A program made the position numbers and the translations under genes. Of a stretch of 17,298 bases of DNA, positions 1 through 7,040 are shown piece by piece (position 1 is the first letter of the stretch; each line of letters opens with the position of its first letter). The notes beneath the pieces are model-generated. The model did not search any database. It was not told the origin of the DNA and saw only the letters and a program-made list of their open reading frames with translations. This stretch comes from Chloroflexota bacterium (lineage in GTDB: Bacteria; Chloroflexota; Dehalococcoidia; SM23-28-2; RBG-16-64-32). The stretch is from the NCBI GenBank assembly GCA_016190405.1, contig JACPQO010000162.1, forward strand, positions 1 through 17,298. The letters are read 5' to 3'.

Positions 1-212
1 ACCATGGCCTGCTCGTTGCGGGCCTGGTAGTAGCGCAGGTCCGGGTTCTCCTGCAACGCCTGGCCGATGCCCGCCAGGTTGCCATGGCCGAAGATCCCCC
101 ACACGCCGGCGAAGAACGGGGTCTCCTGCCCGTCGCGCTCGACGTACTGACTCTTCAGGAAGCGGACCAGCGCCTGAGCCACCGTGAGCCGCTGCGTCTT
201 CGCCGTTGCCAT
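1..212 (-). CDS. iolD: 3D-(3,5/4)-trihydroxycyclohexane-1,2-dione hydrolase, N-terminal fragment (IolD)
   Basis: Translating the minus strand from the ATG at 212-210 gives about 70 residues before the window ends, so the gene is cut by the left edge. The fragment is the start of the thiamine-diphosphate-binding Pyr domain: [16 protein letters not shown], the glycine-rich [12 protein letters not shown] (residues 39-50) and ARNEQAM (64-70). E67 is the conserved glutamate that in this family contacts the aminopyrimidine ring of the cofactor. IolD opens the ring of the trihydroxycyclohexanedione made from scyllo-inosose in the myo-inositol pathway. The start lies 2 bp after the aldolase stop codon and has no strong Shine-Dalgarno sequence, so translation is probably coupled to the upstream gene. 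Family recognition rests on sequence similarity from memory and is supported by the adjoining iolB and iolC. Confidence 0.93.
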   Translation of the reverse strand, partial: MATAKTQRLTVAQALVRFLKSQYVERDGQETPFFAGVWGIFGHGNLAGIGQALQENPDLRYYQARNEQAM

Positions 213-214
213 CG

Positions 215-1234
215 CTAACCCAAAACGCCCGTGATCGCGTCCAGGTCGCGCCCGCGGGCCTCAGAGAGAGCGGCCTCGGCCTGCTCGAGCGTCCAGCCCT
301 GGTGCACCAGGCCGCCCACGGCCTCGGCGACGGCCAGCGGGTCTTCGTTGCCAGGATACAGCACGTTGCGCCCGATCATGGCGCCGCGCACGTTGGCGCC
401 GGCAGCCAGACCGCAGGCGACCTCCCGCAGCAGCGATGCGGGGTTCCCGGTCGCCTCGCCGCCCAGCAACAGCACCGGCAGCGTGGTGGCCCCGGCCACG
501 GCCCGAAAGTCGTCGCAGTAGGGCAGCTTCAGCCACAGGTTGCGGCTGCTGTCCCCCAAGGCCGCGGCCACGCCGGCGATGCCCGCCAGGGCGCCGGCCG
601 ACCTGACGACCTCGTAGCCAGCCTCGCCCCTCACCACGGGCAGCGCCTCCAGGAACACCGGCAGCCCCACAGCGTTCGTTTCCCGCATGGCCTGCGCCAC
701 CGCCGTCATCGTCTTCAGGGAAGAGGACTCGTCGTCGCAGATGCGCAGCAGGAGCTTCACGCCGTCCAGCCCGCGCGCGCGGCAGACCGCCGGCGTTGGG
801 CCGGTCAGCGGGTCGTCCAGCTCCCAGGACGAACCGGCCAGGCCGCCCCGGTTCAGGCTGGCGACGAGCAGCCTGCCTTCCAGGAGCGGCGGCCCGCCGG
901 CCTCCCGCAGCAGGTCGTGCAACGCCAGCAGCTCCTCCAGCAGGTCCATGCTGGCCATGACACCATCGACTTTGTCGCTCATCAAGACACGGACGACGCG
1001 GGCCAGATAATCGTGGCGGTCGGCCATAGCCAGCGGGTCGTCCCCGACCCGGGTCACACGGCGAGCGGGATGGTCGGCCGCCACTATGTTTAGCCGTCCG
1101 TCCGGCGCTAACCTGGCCCGTCGCTCCCGCTTCTCCGCCGCGCGTACCACCCGCTCCGGATCGTCGACGCGGATGTCGGTCAGCCGCGCCAGGACGCGCG
1201 GCGGCAGGAACACCGACGCATCGAAGGCGCCCAT
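215..1234 (-). CDS. LacD/DeoC-type (beta/alpha)8 aldolase of the inositol operon (Cgl0158-like)
   Basis: This 339-residue soluble protein resembles the TIM-barrel aldolase family called Cgl0158-like, found beside iolC in several inositol clusters. The expected job is the IolJ step: cleavage of 2-deoxy-5-keto-gluconate-6-phosphate into dihydroxyacetone phosphate and malonate semialdehyde. That step is inferred from position, since no separate IolJ is visible. Visible elements are a barrel strand with NIVAADHP (49-56), DGVKLLLRI (157-165), a strand ending LWLKLPY (233-239) and a glycine-rich phosphate-site-like stretch LLLGGEATG (255-263). K236 or K160 is the candidate Schiff-base lysine; I cannot decide which from sequence alone. 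Its ATG abuts the iolC stop exactly (TAGATG), and iolD follows 2 bp later, so it is mid-operon. The exact substrate is not proven. Confidence 0.82.
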   Translation of the reverse strand: MGAFDASVFLPPRVLARLTDIRVDDPERVVRAAEKRERRARLAPDGRLNIVAADHPARRVTRVGDDPLAMADRHDYLARVVRVLMSDKVDGVMASMDLLEELLALHDLLREAGGPPLLEGRLLVASLNRGGLAGSSWELDDPLTGPTPAVCRARGLDGVKLLLRICDDESSSLKTMTAVAQAMRETNAVGLPVFLEALPVVRGEAGYEVVRSAGALAGIAGVAAALGDSSRNLWLKLPYCDDFRAVAGATTLPVLLLGGEATGNPASLLREVACGLAAGANVRGAMIGRNVLYPGNEDPLAVAEAVGGLVHQGWTLEQAEAALSEARGRDLDAITGVLG

Positions 1235-2248
1235 CTAGAACCCGCCCCGCTGCCGCACGAAGTCCATGACCTCGCGCTCGTAGGGCATGAAATTGGCGCA
1301 GCCGTGACGGGTGACGACGATGGCGCCGCAGGCGTTGCCCAGCCGCGCCGCCTTGTGCCAGTCCCAGCCCTTGAGATAGCCGTAGATGAGGCCGCTGGCG
1401 AAGGCGTCGCCGCCGCCCAGGACGTTGTAGACCTCCACGGGAAACGGAGCGGCGTCGATGACTTCGCCGGTGGGCAGGTGGACCCTGGCGCCTTCGGCCC
1501 CCCGCTTCAGCACCAGCGCCTGGGGTCCGGCCGCGAGGACCGTCTTGACGGCGGCGTCCAGATCGCCTTTCACCTCGGCGGCGGACATCTGCGAACGCTC
1601 GACAGACAGGAGCGCCGGGTCCTGCAAAGCCACGGCCTTCACCTCGTCCTCCGTTCCCACAGCTACGTCAACCAGGGGCAGGAGAGACCTGACGGCCACG
1701 CCGAAGGCGCGCGGGTCGTGCCACTGGTCTGGCCGAAAGTCTATATCCAGGAACACCGTGGCACCAGCCGCCCTCGCGCGCTCAGCCGCCAGCACGGTGG
1801 CGCTGCGACTGGGCTCCCGGCCCAGCCCCGTGCCGCTGATCAGCAGCGCTCGGCTCTGCGTGACGGGGGCAGCCAGCACGTCGTCGATGGTCAGCTCCGT
1901 GTCGGCGCAGTTGTCGCGGTAGAAGACCAGCGGGAACCGGTCGGGCGGCTGGATGCCCAGAAGGACGGCGGCGGTGCGGCGGCCCGGCTTGCGGGGGATG
2001 AACCTGGTCTCGACGCCCTCGTCTCTGAGGAACCTGAGGACGAAGTCGCCCACCGGGTCGTCCCCCACGGCCGTTAGCAGCAGGGAGCGCAGGCCCAGGC
2101 GGCGCGTCCCCACGCTGATGTTGGTGGGGCAGCCGCCCACGTAGGCCGCGAAGCTCTTGATCTCCTCGAAGGGCGCCCCCACGTCGTTGGAATAGAGGTC
2201 GATGGAGCTGCGCCCCATGGCCAGGATGTCGTACGCGCGGTCGCTCAT
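1235..2248 (-). CDS. iolC: 5-dehydro-2-deoxygluconokinase (IolC), PfkB family
   Basis: A 337-residue sugar kinase of the PfkB/ribokinase family. The N-terminal pattern MGRSSIDLYSNDVGAPFEE is typical of IolC, followed by the PfkB signature region GGCPTNISVGTRRLG (38-52). The second signature NVLGGGDAFASG (275-286) holds the catalytic-base candidate D281 and the glycine anion hole. IolC phosphorylates 2-deoxy-5-keto-gluconate at O6, giving the substrate of the aldolase encoded next. Length matches the family (about 325-340), so no C-terminal aldolase domain is fused, which fits a separate downstream aldolase gene. The ATG overlaps the iolB stop (ATGA at 2248-2245) and GGAGG lies 4 nt upstream of it, so it is translated as part of the iolB transcript. 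Confidence 0.95.
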   Translation of the reverse strand: MSDRAYDILAMGRSSIDLYSNDVGAPFEEIKSFAAYVGGCPTNISVGTRRLGLRSLLLTAVGDDPVGDFVLRFLRDEGVETRFIPRKPGRRTAAVLLGIQPPDRFPLVFYRDNCADTELTIDDVLAAPVTQSRALLISGTGLGREPSRSATVLAAERARAAGATVFLDIDFRPDQWHDPRAFGVAVRSLLPLVDVAVGTEDEVKAVALQDPALLSVERSQMSAAEVKGDLDAAVKTVLAAGPQALVLKRGAEGARVHLPTGEVIDAAPFPVEVYNVLGGGDAFASGLIYGYLKGWDWHKAARLGNACGAIVVTRHGCANFMPYEREVMDFVRQRGGF

Positions 2249-3132
2249 CCGGCCTCCATGTCGTGGCTCACCACGGGCAGGCGCGGGTCCTTCGCCGTCC
2301 AGGTCTCCTTGACCCAGGCGTGCTGCGGATCGTCCAAGTAGGCGAGCGATTGCGCCGAGCCGGCCAGAAAGTTCAGGTAATAGCAGTCATAGCCGTAAGC
2401 GGCGGCCACCGGATGGTAGCCCTCCGGCACCAGCACGATATCGTTGTCCCGGCAGGCCATCACGGCGTCGATGGAGCGATCGTCCGTATACACGCGCTGG
2501 ACGGCGTACCCCTGCGGCCTGCTCATCTTGTAATAGTAGACCTCTTCCAGGTCGGCCTCGAGCAACTCGCCCGAGCCGTCCTCTCGATGGCTGTCGTGCT
2601 TGTGGGGCGGATAGCTGCTCCAGTTCCCGCCGGGCGTGTAGACTTCGACCGCCACGATGCGCTGGCAATCGAAGCCCGGCGGGATGATGCTGTTGATCTG
2701 GCGGGTGGCGTTGTGGCCGCCGCGGATCTCGATCTGGCTGTCGGCCGGGGTCACCAGCCTGGCCGGGTGGTCCTCATCGCTAGGCACCCAGCAGTATGCC
2801 AGCTCCAGCCGCTCCGTGATGGCTCGCACCTCGAACGCCGTGCCCCGAGGCAGGTACAGAGCGTACGGCATGCCGCTGAACACGTCCGGCCGCCGCCCGA
2901 TGCTGGGCCACTCGCCGCGGCTGGACGTCACGCCGCAACGTCCTCCCAGCAGCACGAGAGCCGCTTCACAGTCGCCGGTCTCGCCGGCCCACCGCTGGCC
3001 CCCGTTGAGCCGGCGCACCTCCACGTTCAGCAATTGCCAGCCGGCATCCCGCGCGGTCACGCGGTTCACGATCCCCGGCTCTGCGGCAGCGAGCTTCGGC
3101 CGGAACAACAGCGACTTGGCGTCATAGGGCAC
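2245..3132 (-). CDS. iolB: 5-deoxy-glucuronate isomerase (IolB), GTG start
   Basis: A 295-residue double-cupin protein of the KduI/IolB family, converting 5-deoxy-glucuronate to 2-deoxy-5-keto-gluconate. The C-terminal cupin carries the expected metal-site pattern: SYPPHKHD (173-180, H177 and H179), LEEVYYYK (195-202) and EGYHPV (237-242, H240), followed by YDCYYLNFLAG. The GTG at 3132-3130 was chosen because a GAGG Shine-Dalgarno lies 8 nt upstream and the family start (PYDAKSLLFRP) begins there. The frame is open further upstream to 3249, but that ATG lies upstream of the likely -10 box and would add 39 atypical residues. It is the first gene of the leftward iol operon and overlaps iolC by 4 nt. 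A hairpin sits just upstream of the ribosome binding site. Confidence 0.95.
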   Translation of the reverse strand: MPYDAKSLLFRPKLAAAEPGIVNRVTARDAGWQLLNVEVRRLNGGQRWAGETGDCEAALVLLGGRCGVTSSRGEWPSIGRRPDVFSGMPYALYLPRGTAFEVRAITERLELAYCWVPSDEDHPARLVTPADSQIEIRGGHNATRQINSIIPPGFDCQRIVAVEVYTPGGNWSSYPPHKHDSHREDGSGELLEADLEEVYYYKMSRPQGYAVQRVYTDDRSIDAVMACRDNDIVLVPEGYHPVAAAYGYDCYYLNFLAGSAQSLAYLDDPQHAWVKETWTAKDPRLPVVSHDMEAG

Positions 3133-3148
3133 AGGCCATTCCTCTATC

Positions 3149-3169
3149 GGGGGCGCTGGAGCCGCCCCC
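3149..3169 (-). promoter_or_regulatory. Hairpin in the iolB leader next to the ribosome binding site
   Basis: The arms GGGGGCG (3149-3155) and CGCCCCC (3163-3169) are perfect complements around a 7-nt loop. In the minus-strand transcript the hairpin ends 4 nt before the GAGG of iolB (3144-3141), between the likely transcription start and the GTG. It could affect initiation or be an operator in DNA; neither is shown by sequence alone. A GC-rich genome yields such stems by chance fairly often. Confidence 0.4.
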
Positions 3170-3217
3170 AGCTTGCGGCAACCTCTCACTGGCGTCCGCT
3201 CAGGCCGAACGGCCCAT

Positions 3218-3223
3218 ATTATA
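3218..3223 (-). promoter_or_regulatory. -10 box of the iol operon promoter (TATAAT)
   Basis: A perfect TATAAT reads on the minus strand in an otherwise very GC-rich divergent gap, 86 nt before the iolB GTG. Initiation near 3211 would give a leader of about 79 nt containing the hairpin at 3149-3169. No good -35 element is seen at a 16-18 nt spacing (TCCTCT at 17), so this may be an activator-dependent promoter. Confidence 0.55.
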
Positions 3224-3256
3224 GAGCAAGCGCCGCGCCAAGAGGACACAGAACCC

Positions 3257-3273
3257 GCCCGCGGGCTTATACT
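3257..3273 (+). promoter_or_regulatory. Promoter of the GH38 gene with a palindromic candidate operator
   Basis: TATACT (3268-3273) fits a -10 box and predicts a start near 3280, giving a leader of only about 10 nt before the ATG at 3291, which has no Shine-Dalgarno sequence. A weak -35-like AGGACA lies at 3243-3248 with a long 19-nt spacer. The perfect 10-bp palindrome GCCCGCGGGC (3257-3266) fills the spacer directly upstream of the -10 box, where a repressor would block RNA polymerase. The operator role is inference. Confidence 0.45.
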
Positions 3274-3290
3274 GGGGCACGGATCGCCCG

Positions 3291-6092
3291 ATGCGCATCC
3301 TGGACGTCACGCCCACGCCCCTCTATCCCCGTAGCGATGGCGACAACCCGACGCAGATCGCGCGCCTCCGCCTGGAGGCGGAAGCGCCCGCTCCGCTCAC
3401 TGTCCGCGTCGCGACCGAAGACGGACGTTCGACCTCGTCGGCGCTCACCGTTCGAGCGGGCGAGGGAACCTATGACATCCCGGTGCCGGAAATCGCAACC
3501 GAGAGCAGCCTGGAGCTGAGGCTGGAGTCCGGCGGGCAGACCCGCGCCGCCCGGACCATCCGTTGCCGCCCCGCCCGCAAGTGGACCGTATACGTCATGC
3601 CCACCAGCCACATCGACCTGTACAGCACGAAGCTGGCCCACGAGACCCCCGAGGAGCACGCCCAGATCCTGGACGCGGCCGTGGCGCTGGCCGGGGAGTT
3701 CGCCGGATACCGCTACCAGATCGAGAACATGCTGCCCATCTTCGAGTACCGCGAGCTGCGCTCCCGGAAGCAGATCGGCCGGCTGGCGGAGGCCATCCGG
3801 GCCGGCCGCATCGCCTTCGGGGCGCAGTACACCGGCCTGCACCAGGAGGAGGCCTTGGCCGAGGAGCTAGTGCAGGGCCAGCTGCTCATGATGCGGGAGC
3901 TCGAGGCCGCTCACGACATCCGGCCCAACTGCGGCTACACGGTGGACGTGCCGAATACGACCATCCAGTACGCGCAGCTCCTGGCCCGCTGCGGCGTCTC
4001 CGGCTGGATCTTCTCGCCCAACCGCTATCCCGCGCCCGACGGCTGGTACGGCCTGGGGCAGTCCATACGGCGGCTGCCGCGGCTGCTGCGGGCCCAGGGC
4101 TTCGACGGCAGCTCCGTCCTGGCCTGGCTCCCCCACGAGCACTACGGCCAGGACCCGAAGCGGTTCGGGCTGGACAGCGATGACGTCGAGGCCGCGGCCC
4201 CGCTTGTCGCCGAGCGGCTCCTGGAGCTGGAGGCCGAGGGCTACCCCTGGGACGCCTACCTCCTGGAGTACAGCTACGGCGATAACCTGCCGCCCACCCG
4301 TGCGCTGCCGGTTCTGGTCGCCGCCTGGCAGAAACGCTACGCCTACCCCCGCCTGGTGCTGGCGACCGCCGACCAGTTCTTCGGGCAACTCGACGGCGCC
4401 GCGCCGGAACCGCCGGCGATGCGCCTGGAGGTGCTGGACGCCTGGGCCTGGATCATCGCCGACCAGGGGGTGCTGAACCAGATTGCCCGCCGGGCCGGCC
4501 ACGACCTTCTGGGCGCCCAGGCGCTGTGGTCGCTGCGCGGCGATGATTGCCCCGCGGGCCGCTCCCGCGCGGCCTTCTCGGACCTGGCCAAGTTCGCCGC
4601 CCACGACTGGTGGTACGGGGGCGGCCAGGTGGCCGGCGTACCCGACCTGGCCAAGGCCGCCTGGGCCCACGCCGCCTCCGAGACCGCCTCGGCCGTCCTC
4701 GGCGAGACGCTCGTGGATCGCGGCGAAGGCCCCACACCCGTGGTGCTCAACCCCTGCGCCTTCGGCCGCCGGGACATGGTGGTCGCGCCGGCGGCCGCTG
4801 TCTCAGCCGGCAAGGGTACCGCTCCCTGCCAGGCCGTGGACGCCGCCACCCTGACCACCCACTTCCGTCCGCGGCCTTACACCATCGCGCACCCACCTCG
4901 CGGAGAGGAAGCTGGCGACAACATCGTCTTCAACGCCGACCTGCCAACGCTGGGCGGCGAAGCGGTCCATCTCGAACATGCGCAGCCGTCGCGGCGGCAC
5001 AACCGCGCGGTCCTGGAGAACCACTACTATCGGGTGGAGTTCGAGCCGTCGGCAGGCGCCGTGGCCAGCGTCATCGACAAGGAGGACGGCCGGGAGCTGG
5101 TGGACACTGACCAGCACGGCTCCGGGCAGCTCCTGCTGGGGACGCCCCAGTGGGAGGGCTTCGGCATCGGCTTCGGCCTGCCGCACGAGCAGGCGGTGGA
5201 GCGCATGCGCCTGTCGCTGAAGTCCTGGCAGCCCTGCCCCCTGGAGCTGGACCACGCCCTCGATGGCCCCGTCTTCTCCTCGCTGCTGCTGCGCGGCCAG
5301 GTCCACTCATCGCCTGTCACACAGTCAATCATCCTGTACGAAGACCTGAAGCGGATCGATGTCACCATTAGCATCGAATGGGACAGCCAGCCTCCGGCGT
5401 CGCGGCTGGTGGTCGCCTTCCCCTTCGCCCTGGACGGCTTCACCTGCCAGTACGAGGTCCCCTTCGGCGTCCTCACGGTGGGCCGCGACGAGACCCCGAC
5501 GGTCCCCCGGCACCTGCGACAGCTCCAGACCTGGCTGCGGTTCTCGGAAGGTGAGCGGAGCATCGTCCTGGCCTCGCCGGATGTGGGGGTGTTCAGCCTG
5601 GGCCGCTGCGACCTCAACCCCGTCGACGACGGCGAGTACACGGTGCCGGAACGTCCCACCGCCTACTTCATCCTGGCCGACAACGGCGCGCCCAGCCCCC
5701 TGGTCCAGCCCGGCCGCCTGGCCGCCCGCTTCTCGCTGACCACCGGCCGCGGCCTGCGCCCCAGCGACTGCGCCCGCTTCGCCTGGGGCTTCGCGCGTCC
5801 GCCGCTGCTAGGCGCAGAGGATGAGAACCCGCTTGGCCCTCTGGAGGTCAGCCCCGATTCCGTCCTGGTTTCGGCCGTCAAGCGCGCCTGGGACGGCAGC
5901 GGGCTCGTGGTCAGAGTGGTCGAATACGACGGCCTGGCCGCCGGGGCGACGCTGCGCCTCCCCTTCGCCGCCAAACGCGCCTGGCTGGCCGACCCGGTCG
6001 AGCACCCGCTGTCGCCTCTGCCGGTCGAGGGCCGCGAGGTGCGCTTCCACGTCAAACCACACGAGGTGCTGACCCTGTTGATCGAGGACTAA
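3291..6092 (+). CDS. Glycoside hydrolase family 38-like protein (alpha-mannosidase superfamily)
   Basis: A 933-residue protein without a signal peptide, so probably cytoplasmic. An N-terminal beta-rich domain (about 1-97) precedes a GH38-type catalytic domain (about 98-380). That domain starts with MPTSHIDLYST, whose H107 and D109 match the zinc-binding H-x-D of the family, though the usual Trp of HxDxxW is lost as in the HTDIGYT-type branch. D219 in YTVDVPNTT is the candidate nucleophile. Family-like C-terminal beta domains follow; NHYYRVEF...GAVASVIDKEDGRELVD (from about residue 576) is the typical GH38 C-domain entry. GH38 enzymes are retaining alpha-mannosidases, but divergent members act on other sugars and the substrate here is unknown. 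It is transcribed divergently from iolBC-aldolase-D, which hints at an inositol-linked glycoside (inference). The RraA-like gene follows after 16 bp. Confidence 0.87.
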   Translation: MRILDVTPTPLYPRSDGDNPTQIARLRLEAEAPAPLTVRVATEDGRSTSSALTVRAGEGTYDIPVPEIATESSLELRLESGGQTRAARTIRCRPARKWTVYVMPTSHIDLYSTKLAHETPEEHAQILDAAVALAGEFAGYRYQIENMLPIFEYRELRSRKQIGRLAEAIRAGRIAFGAQYTGLHQEEALAEELVQGQLLMMRELEAAHDIRPNCGYTVDVPNTTIQYAQLLARCGVSGWIFSPNRYPAPDGWYGLGQSIRRLPRLLRAQGFDGSSVLAWLPHEHYGQDPKRFGLDSDDVEAAAPLVAERLLELEAEGYPWDAYLLEYSYGDNLPPTRALPVLVAAWQKRYAYPRLVLATADQFFGQLDGAAPEPPAMRLEVLDAWAWIIADQGVLNQIARRAGHDLLGAQALWSLRGDDCPAGRSRAAFSDLAKFAAHDWWYGGGQVAGVPDLAKAAWAHAASETASAVLGETLVDRGEGPTPVVLNPCAFGRRDMVVAPAAAVSAGKGTAPCQAVDAATLTTHFRPRPYTIAHPPRGEEAGDNIVFNADLPTLGGEAVHLEHAQPSRRHNRAVLENHYYRVEFEPSAGAVASVIDKEDGRELVDTDQHGSGQLLLGTPQWEGFGIGFGLPHEQAVERMRLSLKSWQPCPLELDHALDGPVFSSLLLRGQVHSSPVTQSIILYEDLKRIDVTISIEWDSQPPASRLVVAFPFALDGFTCQYEVPFGVLTVGRDETPTVPRHLRQLQTWLRFSEGERSIVLASPDVGVFSLGRCDLNPVDDGEYTVPERPTAYFILADNGAPSPLVQPGRLAARFSLTTGRGLRPSDCARFAWGFARPPLLGAEDENPLGPLEVSPDSVLVSAVKRAWDGSGLVVRVVEYDGLAAGATLRLPFAAKRAWLADPVEHPLSPLPVEGREVRFHVKPHEVLTLLIED

Positions 6093-6108
6093 CCGCGAGG
6101 AGGAGCCT

Positions 6109-6813
6109 ATGACCAGCGCGGAACCCGACCTCCTGGACATGTGCGAGCGATACAGACGCGTCTACGCCGCCTCCGTCTACGACGTGCTGGACGAGATGGG
6201 GCTGCCCAACCAGTGCCTTTCCCTGGACATCCGTCCTCTGCACCCGGACTGGGTGGTCGCCGGCGCGGCTTTCACCCTCAAGTGGACGGCGGAATCGCGG
6301 CACCCCCTGGAACTGATGCGGGAGCAGGCGGGCCGGCCCAACCTGTTCAGCATCGTCGATGGGTTCTATCCCGGCTGCGTGATGGTCATGGAGACCGGCA
6401 AGTCCATGAACGTGGGCCACTGGGGCGAGCTCACCGGCCTCATGTCCCGGGTGCGCGGCTGCCGCGGCGCCGTCATCGACGGCGACGTCCGCGACTCCCG
6501 TCACCTGCGCGACCGCGGCGATTACCCCGTCTTCGCCCGCTACACCTCGCCCATCGAGTCCGTCACCCGCGCCGTCATCGTCGATGTTGACTGCCCGCTG
6601 CTCATGAGCGGCTCGCTGACCGAGGGGCTCCTGGTCCGGCCCGGCGACTTCATCTTCGGCGACGCTGACGGCGTCCTGGTCGTGCCCCGGGAGGTCGCCG
6701 CCGAGGTGCTGGCCAAGGCCGAGGACGTGGCCCAGAAGGAGGACCTGGTGCGGGCAGACATCCGCGCCGGCGAGCACCCGGCCAAGGTCTGGCAGAAATA
6801 TGGCAGGTTCTGA
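6109..6813 (+). CDS. RraA-like family protein (putative 2-oxo acid aldolase/decarboxylase), acidic residue missing
   Basis: This 234-residue protein belongs to the RraA-like family, often misannotated as demethylmenaquinone methyltransferase, whose characterised members include 4-hydroxy-4-methyl-2-oxoglutarate aldolase and oxaloacetate decarboxylases. The core signature is HWGELTGLMSRV (104-115), GAVIDGDVRDSRH (120-132) with R128 and D129, and RPGDFIFGDADGVLVVP near the C-terminus. The acidic residue of the RD-x2-E/D motif known from the aldolase members is replaced by H132, so the activity may differ from that of the second paralogue at 11683-12387. An AGGAGG ribosome binding site lies 5 nt before the ATG. 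It follows the GH38 gene by 16 bp, probably in one transcript. Its product may be cleavage of a 2-oxo acid; this is inference from family and neighbours. Confidence 0.85.
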   Translation: MTSAEPDLLDMCERYRRVYAASVYDVLDEMGLPNQCLSLDIRPLHPDWVVAGAAFTLKWTAESRHPLELMREQAGRPNLFSIVDGFYPGCVMVMETGKSMNVGHWGELTGLMSRVRGCRGAVIDGDVRDSRHLRDRGDYPVFARYTSPIESVTRAVIVDVDCPLLMSGSLTEGLLVRPGDFIFGDADGVLVVPREVAAEVLAKAEDVAQKEDLVRADIRAGEHPAKVWQKYGRF

Positions 6814-6819
6814 CAGGCA

Positions 6820-6861
6820 GGAGGTAGGAGGTAGGAGGTAGGAAGTAGGAAGTAGGAAGTA
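6820..6861. repeat. Heptanucleotide tandem repeat, six units of GGARGTA
   Basis: Three copies of GGAGGTA (6820-6840) are followed by three copies of GGAAGTA (6841-6861), then a degenerate GCAGGCA. It starts 7 nt after the stop codon of the RraA-like gene. The block order, three of one type then three of the other, suggests slippage expansion in two steps. A function is not evident; it resembles short tandemly repeated heptamers known from several bacterial phyla. Confidence 0.9.
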
Positions 6862-6880
6862 GCAGGCACATCATCCGTTC

Positions 6881-7005
6881 GCCCTGAGCCTGTCGAAGGG
6901 CCCATGGGTGCCAGCGAACCCTGAGCGCAGCCGAAGGGTGAGCGCTTCGAAGGACGAGCGGAGCGAAGACCCCCGCTCGTGCTTCGACAGGCTCAGCACG
7001 AGCGG
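6881..7005. repeat. Cluster of hairpin repeats with core TGAGCCTGTCGAA
   Basis: At least three related hairpins fill this gap. The first has arms GCCC/GGGC around the core TGAGCCTGTCGAA (6881-6901). The second has ACCC/GGGT around a diverged core TGAGCGCAGCCGAA (6918-6939). The third is in the opposite orientation with a 10-bp stem CCGCTCGTGC/GCACGAGCGG around TTCGACAGGCTCA (6973-7005). Further partial copies lie between 6940 and 6970. The stems differ in sequence but stay complementary, while the 13-nt core is constant. No coding capacity is supported here, and the enolase-superfamily gene begins 36 nt downstream. Confidence 0.88.
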
Positions 7006-7040
7006 TGGGGAGGCCCGCACTCGGTAGGAGGGATGACCCC

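Noticed and set aside
206..1093. Long open frame on the plus strand opposite the inositol aldolase
   Set aside because: It is Arg/Gln/Pro/Gly-rich low-complexity sequence without any family motif, lying antisense to a clear aldolase gene; such frames are expected in GC-rich DNA.
3133..3249. Earlier ATG for iolB at 3249
   Set aside because: It would place the start upstream of the TATAAT box and add residues foreign to the family; the GTG at 3132 has a well-spaced GAGG.
2263..3519. Plus-strand open frame of 418 codons across iolB and the divergent promoter region
   Set aside because: It overlaps iolB on the other strand, the regulatory gap and the start of the GH38 gene, and has no recognisable domain.
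6814..7040. Short antisense frames coding for LRQAQGER-like peptides
   Set aside because: These peptides are translations of the interspersed hairpin repeat and recur wherever the repeat does; there is no ribosome binding site or conserved domain.
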